In this document: in pieces, positions 7,490 through 15,857 of the stretch
Position numbering within the stretch: position 1 is the first letter of the stretch
Layout of the letters: each line of letters begins with the position of its first letter
NCBI RefSeq assembly: GCF_019303495.1
Contig: NZ_JAEVFI010000015.1
Coordinates: forward strand, 92,434-156,433
Direction: 5' to 3'
Source of the DNA: Streptomyces sp. JJ66
GTDB lineage: Bacteria; Actinomycetota; Actinomycetes; Streptomycetales; Streptomycetaceae
Length of the DNA: 64,000 bases
The notes under the pieces: generated by a model
What the model was told of the DNA's origin: nothing
Database searches by the model: none
Seen by the model: the letters and a program-made list of their open reading frames with translations, nothing else
Position numbers and translations under genes: made by a program

Positions 7490-8137
7490 GTGTCCGCCGA
7501 ATCCCTGAACAGCGCTCCGCCCTCCGCCCCGACGAGCACGCCGGGTGCCGGGGCCGCCGATGCCGGGCTTCCTGCCCGGTCCGTTCCGCCCACGGCCGAC
7601 GCCGGGCCGGGACGGCACGGACCGGTCGAGGTGCGGCGCAGCGCCCGGCGTCGCCGCACCGTCTCCGCCTACCGGGAGAACGGGCGGACGATCGTGCTCC
7701 TCCCGGAGCGCATGTCGGCCGCGGACGAACGGCACTGGGTGGGCGTGATGCTGGACAAACTCGCCGCGCAGGAGAGCCGCCGCCTGCTGGCGCGGGGCGA
7801 GCTGGCGGACCGCGCCGTGCGGCTGTCGCAGGAGTACCTTCAGGGCCACGCCCGTCCCGCGTCGGTGCGCTGGGTCACCAACCAGAACACCCGCTGGGGT
7901 TCGTGCACCCCGGCCGACGGCACCATCCGGCTCTCCCACCGGTTGCAGGGCATGCCGGACTACGTGATCGACTACGTCCTGCTGCACGAGTTGGCGCACC
8001 TGCTCGTGCCCGGTCACGGCCCGGACTTCTGGCGCCTGCTGGAGTCCTACCCGCGCACCGAACGGGCCCGCGGGTACCTCGAAGGAGTGGCGTCGGCACC
8101 GCGACTGCCACCGACCCGTGACCCCCGCGGCGGCTGA
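7490..8137 (+). CDS. YgjP/M48-like zinc metallopeptidase
   Basis: 215 residues. Residues about 120-200 match the YgjP-like (DUF45/WLM) metallopeptidase fold: RWVTNQNTRWGSCTP, then the zinc site HELAHLLVPGHGPDFW (HExxH plus a third His). The N-terminal 45 residues are low-complexity (Ala/Pro/Ser), with no signal peptide, so the enzyme is probably cytoplasmic. Its substrate is unknown. A GTG start at 7490 is chosen; other in-frame starts upstream give only low-complexity sequence. The gene is 69 bases from the TerD-AIM24 operon on the same strand and divergent from the E1-like gene. Confidence 0.8.
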   Translation: MSAESLNSAPPSAPTSTPGAGAADAGLPARSVPPTADAGPGRHGPVEVRRSARRRRTVSAYRENGRTIVLLPERMSAADERHWVGVMLDKLAAQESRRLLARGELADRAVRLSQEYLQGHARPASVRWVTNQNTRWGSCTPADGTIRLSHRLQGMPDYVIDYVLLHELAHLLVPGHGPDFWRLLESYPRTERARGYLEGVASAPRLPPTRDPRGG

Positions 8138-8206
8138 CTTCCCTCCCCCAGCCGTTAGCCTGACGCGCAGCAAGCTCCAGCCACGGATGGGGGACGTGCG
8201 TCACGT

Positions 8207-9778
8207 ATGGCCAGGCAATTCCAGCGCGGTCACAAGGCCAAGCTCAGCGACCTCACAGCAGGAACGGATCTGTACGTCGGCGTGCGGATCGGCGGACCCA
8301 CACTGACCTTCGACATCAGCTGTTTCGGGCTCGACGCCGACGAGAAGCTCTCCGACGACCGCTACTTCGTCTTCTACAACCAGCCGAAGTCCCCCGAGGA
8401 GGCGATCCAGCAACTCGGTGCCCAGGCGGGCGACACCGAGTCGTTCCGGGTCACCTTCGACCGCGTGCCCCAGCACGTGCACCGGCTGTCCTTCACCGCG
8501 ACGCTTGACGGCGAGGGGCAGATGTCGCAGATCGGTCCCGGCTACCTGCGCATCGTGGCCGGTGGCGAAGAGGTCGCGCGCTACACCTTCGACGGGTCGG
8601 AGTTCACCACCGAGCGCGCCGTGATGCTCGGGGACTTCTACGTCAAGGACGGCTGGCGGTTCGCCGCGATCGGGCAGGGCTTCGACGGCGGTCTGGCCGC
8701 GCTGCTGCGGCACTTCGGCGGCGAGGTCGCCGAGGAGGAGACGCCACCGGCCGCGCCACCGGCCCCCGCTGCCCCGGGGTTCGCCCCGCCCGCCGACGCG
8801 CCGCCCGCTTTCGCGCCTCCCGCGTTCTCGCCCCCCGGCGGACAGCCGCCACCCCCCACCGCCCCGCACGCTCCGCCCCCGGCGCCCCAGCCGACGCACT
8901 CCGCGCCGACCATGGCCGCACCGCTGAGCCCTCCGGCGGCCCCGCCCGCCCCGCCGCAGCAGCCGCCCGGCCCCTACGCCCCGCCCCCCGTGCCGCAGCA
9001 GACGGCCCCGCCCGGCTACACCCAGCCGCCCGGTGCCCCGTTCGGCGCCCCGCACGCTCCCGGCGCACCGCCTGCCCCGGGTGGCGGCCCGGCCTACGGC
9101 GTGCCGCAACAGGGCGGGAGCGGCCTGCGCGTCAGCCTGGAGAAGTACCGTGAGGCCCCGGTGGGGCAGCGCTGGACGGCGCAGAACCACCAGCTGGTGC
9201 GCGCGGACCTCGGCACCGGCCAGCAGCCCGTGCTGGCCCGCCAGGGCAGCATGGTGCTCTACCAGGGCGAGGTGGACTTCGGCTACAAGGGCGCCGGGCT
9301 CGTCGGCCGCGTCGTCGGCAACGCCACCGGTCAAGAGATGCGGCTCATGCGCTGCACGGGCCGTGGCCAGGTGTTCTTCGCCGACCAGAGCAGCTACCTG
9401 CACCCCATCGAGCTGCAGGGCGACGCGATCTGCGTGTCCGCCCAGAACGTGCTCGCCTTCGACGAGTCGCTGAGCTACGAGGTGCGCCGCATCGAAGGGC
9501 ACGGCATCCCCGGCGGTGTGATGTTCACGTTGCGGTTCCAGGGCACCGGCACCGTCGTCGTCACCACGCGGGGCACCCCCGTGGTGCTGCCGGTCACGCC
9601 GATGACCTTCGCCGACGCGCAGGCCGTGGTCGCCTGGTCGGCGGCCGCGCAGGTCATCGTCTCCACGCAGGTGCGGTTGCGGCGTCACGCCTACCCGGGG
9701 CACAGCGGAGAGAGCGTGAACCTCCAGTTCCGTGGCGCCCCGGGAAACTTCATCGTCGTCCAGCCCTACGAGGTTTGA
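8207..9778 (+). CDS. TerD-AIM24 fusion protein
   Basis: 523 residues in three parts. Residues 1-180 are a TerD domain (GTDLYVGVRIGGPTLTFDIS, DDRYFVFYNQPKSPE, GDFYVKDGWRFAAIGQGF). TerD proteins are calcium-binding and tied to tellurite and phage resistance, and to differentiation in Streptomyces. Residues 185-305 are a Pro/Ala-rich linker. Residues 310-523 are an AIM24 domain (a TRAP-like beta fold named after a mitochondrial protein, AIM24). No signal peptide is visible. It is the first gene of three, with the next start 11 bases after its stop. The usual role of the fusion is unknown; calcium-responsive scaffolding is only a guess. Confidence 0.85.
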   Translation: MARQFQRGHKAKLSDLTAGTDLYVGVRIGGPTLTFDISCFGLDADEKLSDDRYFVFYNQPKSPEEAIQQLGAQAGDTESFRVTFDRVPQHVHRLSFTATLDGEGQMSQIGPGYLRIVAGGEEVARYTFDGSEFTTERAVMLGDFYVKDGWRFAAIGQGFDGGLAALLRHFGGEVAEEETPPAAPPAPAAPGFAPPADAPPAFAPPAFSPPGGQPPPPTAPHAPPPAPQPTHSAPTMAAPLSPPAAPPAPPQQPPGPYAPPPVPQQTAPPGYTQPPGAPFGAPHAPGAPPAPGGGPAYGVPQQGGSGLRVSLEKYREAPVGQRWTAQNHQLVRADLGTGQQPVLARQGSMVLYQGEVDFGYKGAGLVGRVVGNATGQEMRLMRCTGRGQVFFADQSSYLHPIELQGDAICVSAQNVLAFDESLSYEVRRIEGHGIPGGVMFTLRFQGTGTVVVTTRGTPVVLPVTPMTFADAQAVVAWSAAAQVIVSTQVRLRRHAYPGHSGESVNLQFRGAPGNFIVVQPYEV

Positions 9779-9789
9779 GGGAGCCCGTC

Positions 9790-10473
9790 ATGAACCAGTC
9801 ACCGCTCGCGGGTTTCGCCCCGACCGCCCCGGCCACGCGCATGGAGAACCACGGCGCGCACATGGTGAAGATCGCCATGGCCAGTGGCCAGGACGTTCTC
9901 GCCCGCACCGGATCGATGATCGCCTACGAGGGCTTCGTGCAGTACGAGCCCAACCCGCCGGCCGTGCGGCAACAGGCCGCGCAGTGGCTCACCGGAGAGG
10001 GCGCGCCGCTGATGCGCTGCCACGGCGACGGACTGCTGTACCTCGCCGACTACGGAGCCGACGTCGTCATCCTGCACCTGGCCGAGGACTCCCTGTCGGT
10101 CAACGGCACCAACGTGCTCGCCTTCGACGCGCACCTGAGGTGGGGTGTCGAGCGGGTCAAGGGCCTGGCCAAGTTCTCCGGACAGGGCCTGTTCAACGTC
10201 ACCCTCGCCGGTACCGGCTGGGTGGCGCTCACCTCGCGCGGGCTGCCCGTCGTCGTTGACTGCGGCCGGGGCGAGGACGAGACGTACGTGGACCCGGACG
10301 CACTCGTGGCCTGGTCAACCCAGCTGAAGGTCAAGGGCAAGCGCAGCTTCACCGCGTCCGCACTGATCGGGCGCGGCAGCGGTGAGGCGTACCAGCTCGG
10401 CTTCTCGGGGCAGGGCTTCGTCGTCGTCCAGCCCAGCGAGGACAGCGCCGACCGGCTGCGCGTGCGCGGCTGA
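9790..10473 (+). CDS. AIM24-family protein
   Basis: 227 residues, all one AIM24-type beta domain (MVKIAMASGQDVLARTGSMIAYEG, LMRCHGDGLLYLADYG, NVLAFDAHLRWGVERVKG, GQGFVVVQPSE). It is clearly a paralogue of the C-terminal domain of the preceding gene and of the next one. ATG at 9790 is chosen because GAGGGAG is 5 bases upstream; the upstream ATG at 9775 overlaps the previous stop. It is cytoplasmic by sequence. Function is unknown. Confidence 0.85.
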   Translation: MNQSPLAGFAPTAPATRMENHGAHMVKIAMASGQDVLARTGSMIAYEGFVQYEPNPPAVRQQAAQWLTGEGAPLMRCHGDGLLYLADYGADVVILHLAEDSLSVNGTNVLAFDAHLRWGVERVKGLAKFSGQGLFNVTLAGTGWVALTSRGLPVVVDCGRGEDETYVDPDALVAWSTQLKVKGKRSFTASALIGRGSGEAYQLGFSGQGFVVVQPSEDSADRLRVRG

Positions 10474-10487
10474 AGGGGAGAAACACC

Positions 10488-11225
10488 ATGCAGAGCCCAC
10501 TTTTCGCCCACACCGAGGCGCAGACGGCCGAGCCGTTCGCGCTGCAGAACGACCAGCTGCTGCGCGTACAGCTCAGCGGTCACCGCGACGTGCTGGCCCG
10601 CAAGGGCGCCATGGTCGCCTACCAGGGCCGGGTCGGCTTCGACGCCGAGTACCGGCCGCGCGGCTCCCGCGCCCGGGGCGGCCACGACGCGCTGGACCTG
10701 ATGCGCTGCACCGGGGAGGGCACCGTCTTCCTCGCCAACCTCGCCCAGGACGTGCACATCGTCGATGTCCCCCACGAAGGGCTGACCGTTGACAGCGCGT
10801 ACGTGCTGGCGCTGGACTCCGCGCTGCACTGGGAAGTCATCAGCGTTGACAGCCAGTACGGCATCTCCGGCACCGGCAAGTACAGCCTGCTGATCACCGG
10901 GCAGGGGCAGATCGCGCTCATGACCTCCGGCAAGCCGCTGATGCTGCGGGTGACGCCCGAACGCTACGTCAGCGTGGACTCCGACGCCGTCGTCGCCTGG
11001 TCCACCGGCCTCACCGTGCAGCTGCAGGCGCAGACCTCCAGCTCCGGCGTGTGGCGCAGGCGCGGCAACACCGGCGAGGGCTGGGAGCTGAACTTCATGG
11101 GCACCGGCTTCGCCCTCGTCCAGCCCAGCGAGCTGCTGCCGCCGCAGAACGCGCAGCTCGGCGGCGGGGTGCGGGGCCAGTTCGGGATGGACCGGCCCAC
11201 CGGTGGCACCATCTTCACCAACTGA
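10488..11225 (+). CDS. AIM24-family protein
   Basis: 245 residues, the third AIM24 protein of the operon (VQLSGHRDVLARKGAMVAYQG, LMRCTGEGTVFLANLAQD, YVLALDSALHWEVISVDSQ, FMGTGFALVQPSELLPP). GGGGAG lies 7 bases before the ATG, and the gap from the previous stop is 14 bases. The three copies have diverged in loops but keep the G..VLAR.G.M..Y.G and MRC.G.G core. That suggests they assemble together, perhaps as a hetero-oligomer. This is inference. Confidence 0.85.
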   Translation: MQSPLFAHTEAQTAEPFALQNDQLLRVQLSGHRDVLARKGAMVAYQGRVGFDAEYRPRGSRARGGHDALDLMRCTGEGTVFLANLAQDVHIVDVPHEGLTVDSAYVLALDSALHWEVISVDSQYGISGTGKYSLLITGQGQIALMTSGKPLMLRVTPERYVSVDSDAVVAWSTGLTVQLQAQTSSSGVWRRRGNTGEGWELNFMGTGFALVQPSELLPPQNAQLGGGVRGQFGMDRPTGGTIFTN

Positions 11226-11262
11226 AGACCGGCAACACGGCCGGACTCAAGCCGGGTCGCGG

Positions 11263-11790
11263 CTACAGCAGCGCCCGGGCCCGCTCCGCCAGCCGCACCA
11301 CCGAGGCGTCGGCGACGTCGGCCACCTGCCCGAAGCCGAACCAGCGCACCTCAAGCGACTCCTCACTGGCCGCTTCCACCGCGTTTGGCGGCGCCAGCGC
11401 CACGTACTGGGCGTCCAGGTGCCACGCGCACGGAGTGAGGTGCTGGTCCAGCCGGGCCGGGCCGCCCGGCAGCAGCTCCAGGCCGACGACGCCGGACTCC
11501 TCGGTGGCCTCCCGCAGCGCGGCCCCGGCGAGCGTGGCGTCCTGCGGCTCACAGTGGCCGCCGGTCTGCAGCCACCTGCGCAGCTTGCGGTGCAGCGTCA
11601 GCAGTACGCGCCCGCCAGCGGGGTCCACGACCAGGGCACTGGCGGTCAGGTGGCCCGGTGCGCAGCTGCGCCACATCGCGTCGCGGTGGCCCAAGAGGTG
11701 GTCGAGGTAGGCGTGGCGCAGGGCGTCCTGGCCAGGGTGCGGTGCGGACCACTGCCGGAGCGACCGCACCGCGTCCGCGTGCAGGCTCAC
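11263..11790 (-). CDS. Nudix hydrolase
   Basis: 175 residues. The Nudix helix is GGHCEPQDATLAGAALREATEESG. The REATEESG catalytic half is intact; the early glutamate of the classical box is shifted or replaced (QDAT), as in a known subgroup of actinobacterial Nudix enzymes. The substrate is unknown. The GTG start (11788-11790) overlaps the stop of the upstream protease gene (GTGA), so translation is probably coupled. It converges on the AIM24 operon with a 37-base gap. Confidence 0.85.
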   Translation of the reverse strand: MSLHADAVRSLRQWSAPHPGQDALRHAYLDHLLGHRDAMWRSCAPGHLTASALVVDPAGGRVLLTLHRKLRRWLQTGGHCEPQDATLAGAALREATEESGVVGLELLPGGPARLDQHLTPCAWHLDAQYVALAPPNAVEAASEESLEVRWFGFGQVADVADASVVRLAERARALL

Positions 11791-13376
11791 GCGTCCCCGT
11801 CCCGGCCGCCACGGCCCCGGTCGTCGTCCCGGCCGCCACGGCCCCCCTCGTCGTCCCGGCCGCCGTCGCCGGGCACGGAGCCGTCCGCTGGGGAGCCCTC
11901 CGCTGGGGAGCCGCCCTCCCGGGAGCTGTCCGGCGCGGCACCGTCCTGCGCGTCACCGCGTCCGGCGGCGGCCCCGGGGGCGTCATCCCCCAAGGCCCCG
12001 GGGCGCTTCCCGCCCTGGGCCGCGTCACCGAGCATCCTGTCCAGCTCCGAGAAGTCCACCTCCTGCTCGCGGTGGACGAAGCCGTCCGGATCGTCCAGGT
12101 CGGCGGCCGTCGGCAGCATGTCCGGGTGCTCCCACAGGCCGTCGCGGCCCTCGGCGCCCCGGGCGTCGGCCAGCGACGCCCACAGCCGCGAGGCGTCCCG
12201 CAGGCGGCGCGGACGCAGCTCCAGGCCGATCAGCGTGGCGAACGTCTGCTCCGCGGGACCGCCGGTCGCCCGGCGGCGGCGCAGCGTCTCGCGCAGCGCG
12301 TCGGCCGACGGCAGGTGCGGCGCGGCGGCGGCGTGCACCACCGCGTCCACCCAGCCCTCGACCAGCGCGAGCGCCGTCTCCAGCCGGGCGAGGGCGGCCT
12401 TCTGCTCCGGGGTGTCCTCCGGCTGGAACATGCCCTGTTGCAGCTTCTCCTGCAGCTCCTCCGGCCGCGTCGGATCGAGCTGCCCGACGACGTCCTCCAG
12501 CTTCGCGGTGTCCACCGCGATGCCCCGCGCGTAACCCTCGACCGCGCCGAACAGGTGCGAGCGCAGCCACGGCACGTGCGTGAACAGCCGCTGGTGCGCG
12601 GCCTCGCGCAGCGCCAGGTACAGCCGCACCTCCTCCTGCGGCACCCCCAGACCCTCACCGAACACCGCGATGTTGCGCGGCAGCAGCGCGGCCTTGCCCG
12701 CCGGGCCGAGCGGCAGACCAACGTCGGTGGAGCCGACGACCTCGCCGGCCAGCACACCGAGCGCCTGCCCGATCTGCGTGCCGAACATCGCGCCGCCCAT
12801 CGAGCGCATCATGCCCAGCAGCGGCCCGGCCATGGCCTGCATCTCCTCGGGCAGCACCTCGCCCATGGCAGCGCCCACCCGCTCGGCCACCGGGTCCACC
12901 AGCTCCTGCCACACCGGCAGCGTCGCCTCGACCCACTCCGCGCGGCTCCACGCCACCGTCGCGGCGGCGCCGGAGGGCAGTGAGGTGGCGCCGTCCAGCC
13001 ACAGGTCGGCCAGGCGCAGCGCCTCCTCGACCTGCGCCCGCTCCTGCGCGCCGACGCTGGCGTCCTTGGTGCCCCCGGGCGTGCCCTGCGCCACCGTCTG
13101 CCGCGCGATGTCCTTGGCCATGTCCCAGTTGACCGGGCCGCCCTCGAAACTGAGCATCTGGCCCAGGCGCTGGAAGGCCGCGCCCAGGTCGCCGGGGTTC
13201 ATCCCGCCGGGGCCGCCGCCCAGCGAGCCGAACATCGCGGCCAGCGGGTTGTCCGCGCCGCCCGCCCCGCCGAAGCCGAACGGGTCGCCCCCGCCGCCGT
13301 GGCGCTTTTGCTGGGCCTCGTCGCCGTCCTCCGGCTCCTCCGGCGGAAGGCCGAATCCGAATGGGGTGTCACTCAC
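11787..13376 (-). CDS. DUF2342 zinc-dependent metalloprotease-like protein
   Basis: 529 residues, a family widespread in actinobacteria (DUF2342, annotated zinc-dependent metalloprotease). Glycine-rich N-terminus (FGFGGAGGADNPLAAMFGSLGGG), then the conserved core with LYLALREAAHQRLFTHVPWLR and LALVEGWVDAVV. The expected HExxH is replaced by REAAHxRLF, so protease activity rests on family annotation. The last 75 residues are acidic and repetitive (GGRDDEGGRGGRDDDRG) and encoded by a 27-base tandem repeat. It is divergent from the SDR gene. In mycobacteria the homologue sits beside PDZ-Lon and UPF0182 genes, as here. Confidence 0.85.
   Translation of the reverse strand: MSDTPFGFGLPPEEPEDGDEAQQKRHGGGGDPFGFGGAGGADNPLAAMFGSLGGGPGGMNPGDLGAAFQRLGQMLSFEGGPVNWDMAKDIARQTVAQGTPGGTKDASVGAQERAQVEEALRLADLWLDGATSLPSGAAATVAWSRAEWVEATLPVWQELVDPVAERVGAAMGEVLPEEMQAMAGPLLGMMRSMGGAMFGTQIGQALGVLAGEVVGSTDVGLPLGPAGKAALLPRNIAVFGEGLGVPQEEVRLYLALREAAHQRLFTHVPWLRSHLFGAVEGYARGIAVDTAKLEDVVGQLDPTRPEELQEKLQQGMFQPEDTPEQKAALARLETALALVEGWVDAVVHAAAAPHLPSADALRETLRRRRATGGPAEQTFATLIGLELRPRRLRDASRLWASLADARGAEGRDGLWEHPDMLPTAADLDDPDGFVHREQEVDFSELDRMLGDAAQGGKRPGALGDDAPGAAAGRGDAQDGAAPDSSREGGSPAEGSPADGSVPGDGGRDDEGGRGGRDDDRGRGGRDGDA
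11801..11870. repeat. 27-base tandem repeat in the DUF2342 gene
   Basis: The unit starting CCCGGCCGCCACGGCCCC begins at 11801 and 11828, with a partial third copy at 11855. It encodes a 9-residue GGRDD-type repeat on the minus strand at the C-terminus of the protease-like protein. Copy number is likely to vary between strains. Confidence 0.7.
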
Positions 13377-13572
13377 GGAAATTCCTCGGCTCTGTCGGTG
13401 GGCGGATGGTCTGACGGGGCGCCGCGCCGGACGGTACGGACCGTTATCGGCCGACTCGCGCCGGTACGGAACGGACCTGCCCGTTTTCCGGGCGCTTCCC
13501 CCAGCCTAGACACCGGTCAGGCAGGATGGGGCACTGCGCATCCGTACCTGAGACAACCACTGGAGCAGCCCG

Positions 13573-14691
13573 GTGAGTTCCCCCGAGCCGAACGTTCGCG
13601 CAGCGCGAAACGGCGCTGCGGGCCCCGTCGTCGCCGTCACCGGCGCCGCGAGCGGGATCGGCGCGCTGCTCACCGCGCGCCTGGCCGCGTCCCCCGAGAT
13701 CCGGCAGGTCATCGGGCTCGACGAGGAACGCGGCGACGTGGACGGCGTCCAGTGGCACACGCTGGACGTGCGCGACCCGGCGCTCGCCGAGCGGCTGCGC
13801 CCGGTGAGCGAGACCGCCGCCCCCGTCGAGGTCGTCGTGCACCTCGCCCTCGACCTGGACCTGGAGTCCGACGCCGCCGCCCGCACCGCCTACAACGTGC
13901 GCGGCACCCAGACGGTGCTCACCGCGGCGGCGGCCGCCGGGGTGCGCCGCGTCGTGCTGTGCACCTCGGCGATGGTCTACGGGGCCCTGCCCGACAACGA
14001 CGTGCCGCTGGCCGAGGACGCGGAACTGCGCGCCACCGAGGAGGCCACCGGCGTCGGTGACCTGCTGGAGATCGAGCGGCTGGCCGAGCGTGCCCCGCGC
14101 GCCCACCCCGGGCTCAATGTCACCGTCGTCCGCCCGGCCGTGCTCGTCGGCGGCATGGACACCGCGCTGACCCGCTATTTCGAGTCACCGCGCCTGCTGG
14201 TGGTGTCCGGCTCGCGGCCGTGCTGGCAGTTCTGCCACGTGGAGGACCTGGTCAGCGCGCTGGAGTTCGCCGCGCTGGAGAAGGCCGACGGGGAGCTGGC
14301 CGTGGGCTGCGACGGCTGGCTGGAACAGGAGGAGGTCGAGGAATTGTCCGGCATCCGGCGCATGGAGCTGCCCTCGGCCGTCGCGCTCGGCGCCGCGTCC
14401 CGGCTGCACCGGCTGGGCCTGACGCCCTCCCCGGCCGGAGACCTCGCGTACACCATGCACCCCTGGGTGGTCAGCGGCTCGCGGCTGCACGACGCGGGCT
14501 GGCGGCCGAAGTGGACCAACGAGGAGGTGCTCGCCGAACTGCTCGCCGAGGCCGAGGGCCGCCACACCGTCGCCGGACGCCGGCTGGGGCGCAAGGACGC
14601 CGCCACCACGCTCGGAGCGGCCGGGGCCACCGTCGCCCTCGTCGGCACCGCCGCCCTCGTCCGCCGGGCGCGCAGACGGCGCGGCCGGTAA
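13573..14691 (+). CDS. Extended SDR / NAD-dependent epimerase-like membrane-anchored protein
   Basis: 372 residues. The Rossmann start is VVAVTGAASGIGALL. NVRGTQTVLTAAAAAGVRRVVLCTSAMVYGA is the SDR beta4-beta5 core and LNVTVVRPAVLVGG the extended-SDR region. The catalytic YxxxK pair is not visible: where YxxxK is expected the sequence reads ATGVGDLLEIERLAE. The C-terminus has one membrane segment (TTLGAAGATVALVGTAALV) followed by RRARRRRGR, so it is likely tail-anchored facing the cytoplasm. It may be a binding protein or sensor, not an oxidoreductase. GTG start at 13573. Confidence 0.8.
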   Translation: MSSPEPNVRAARNGAAGPVVAVTGAASGIGALLTARLAASPEIRQVIGLDEERGDVDGVQWHTLDVRDPALAERLRPVSETAAPVEVVVHLALDLDLESDAAARTAYNVRGTQTVLTAAAAAGVRRVVLCTSAMVYGALPDNDVPLAEDAELRATEEATGVGDLLEIERLAERAPRAHPGLNVTVVRPAVLVGGMDTALTRYFESPRLLVVSGSRPCWQFCHVEDLVSALEFAALEKADGELAVGCDGWLEQEEVEELSGIRRMELPSAVALGAASRLHRLGLTPSPAGDLAYTMHPWVVSGSRLHDAGWRPKWTNEEVLAELLAEAEGRHTVAGRRLGRKDAATTLGAAGATVALVGTAALVRRARRRRGR

Positions 14692-14779
14692 CGGCACCCT
14701 GGCCGACCCGGCACACCGGACGGGGCCACGGGGTGGAAGGAGCTTTCCGAAACCGCCCCCGTGCGGCAGCATGAGAGCC

Positions 14780-15247
14780 ATGGCACAGACGCACGACAGG
14801 CCGGACCACCCCGGCGAGCAGGGCGCCGCCGACCCGATCCGGCTGCTGGCGGTCCGCGACACCCCGCTTTCCCTCGACGAGGTCTTCACCGCCGTCGGTG
14901 ACGACGCGGCCGGCGGCACCGCCCTGTTCGTCGGCACCGTGCGCGACCACGACGTCGGCACCGACGTCGCCCGCCTCGGCTACTCCGCGCACCCCACGGT
15001 GGAGGCGGAGATGCGCCGCGTCGCGCGGCAGGTGGCCGCCGACTTCCCCGTCCGCGCGCTCGCCGCCGTCCACCGCGTCGGCGACCTCGCCGTCGGTGAC
15101 CTGGCCGTGGTCGCCGCCGTCTCCTGCCCGCACCGGGCGGAAGCCTTCGCCGCCTGCCGCCGCCTGATCGACGACCTCAAACACGCGGTACCGATCTGGA
15201 AGCACCAGACCTTCGCCGACGGCACGGACGAATGGGTCGGCACGTAA
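14780..15247 (+). CDS. moaE: Molybdopterin synthase catalytic subunit MoaE
   Basis: 155 residues. MoaE transfers sulfur from MoaD thiocarboxylate to cyclic pyranopterin phosphate to make molybdopterin. Signatures seen: GGTALFVGTVRDHD near the start, AVHRVGDLAVGDLAVVAAVSCPHRAEAF, and the C-terminal KHAVPIWKHQTFADGTDEWV. The usual lysine in the WKKE motif is His here (WKHQ), while the preceding Lys is kept. The in-frame ATG at 14771 is possible, but GAGAG sits just upstream of 14780. No other moa gene is nearby. Confidence 0.88.
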   Translation: MAQTHDRPDHPGEQGAADPIRLLAVRDTPLSLDEVFTAVGDDAAGGTALFVGTVRDHDVGTDVARLGYSAHPTVEAEMRRVARQVAADFPVRALAAVHRVGDLAVGDLAVVAAVSCPHRAEAFAACRRLIDDLKHAVPIWKHQTFADGTDEWVGT

Positions 15248-15598
15248 CCCCCGCCGCGCCGAACTCCCGAGCCGCCGCGCCCCGCGGGTCGGGCGGGACC
15301 CCCGCCGCGCCGAACGCCCGGCCCGGCCGCGCATCCGGCGGTACCACCGCGTGCCGTGGCGTTCGCGTCGGGGACGCCCCGACCCTGACGGCCCGATGGC
15401 CCCGCGAATAGCGGTACGCATGCGATCACGCGGCGTGGGCAAGCGAGGAGATACGCCGCTCCCCACCCGGCCGCCCTGACCCGGCTGCCCCGGACGGGCG
15501 GCGCCCGGTTGCGTGACCCGGGGGGTCATCCGACCGTTGATATCGCCGGAAGGTCATCTTTTCCCGACGCGTCCGCGCGCGGGGTCAGGAGGTCGGAC
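15248..15598 (+). other. Intergenic region with a short direct repeat
   Basis: No gene is supported in these 351 bases. A 17-base direct repeat (CCCCCGCCGCGCCGAAC) occurs at 15248-15264 and 15299-15315. The 3' end carries the ribosome binding site of the small membrane protein (AGGAGG). I see no clear promoter. Confidence 0.5.
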
Positions 15599-15832
15599 AT
15601 GGCGGCGCTCGCCTGGCTCGTCATACCCCTGCTGGGGACGATATGCGCAGTCACCTGGGCCCTGTGGGCGGCCCGGCAGAGCAGCGAGAAAGGGACGGGG
15701 GACGCGGCCGGTGTCGCCGGGTACGACGCCTTCCGCGCCGCGATGGAGAAGCAGGGCACGCGGCGCCTGCGGACGGCCACGCAGACGACGGCCCACATAG
15801 CCCCGGACGGACCGTCCCGAGGGGCTGAGTGA
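15599..15832 (+). CDS. Small single-pass membrane protein
   Basis: 77 residues with one membrane helix (residues 4-23: LAWLVIPLLGTICAVTWALW), then a hydrophilic tail (AGYDAFRAAMEKQGTRRLRT). The ATG has AGGAGG 7 bases upstream. The stop is 25 bases before the PDZ-Lon protease gene, so they are probably cotranscribed, but no partner role can be deduced. Function unknown. Confidence 0.7.
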   Translation: MAALAWLVIPLLGTICAVTWALWAARQSSEKGTGDAAGVAGYDAFRAAMEKQGTRRLRTATQTTAHIAPDGPSRGAE

Positions 15833-15857
15833 CAGCCCCATCCCGTAGTGTCAAGGC

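Noticed and set aside
8750-9100. Apparent repeats rich in CCGCCC in the TerD-AIM24 gene
   Set aside because: They encode the Pro/Ala linker and follow from codon bias; not a separate repeat element.
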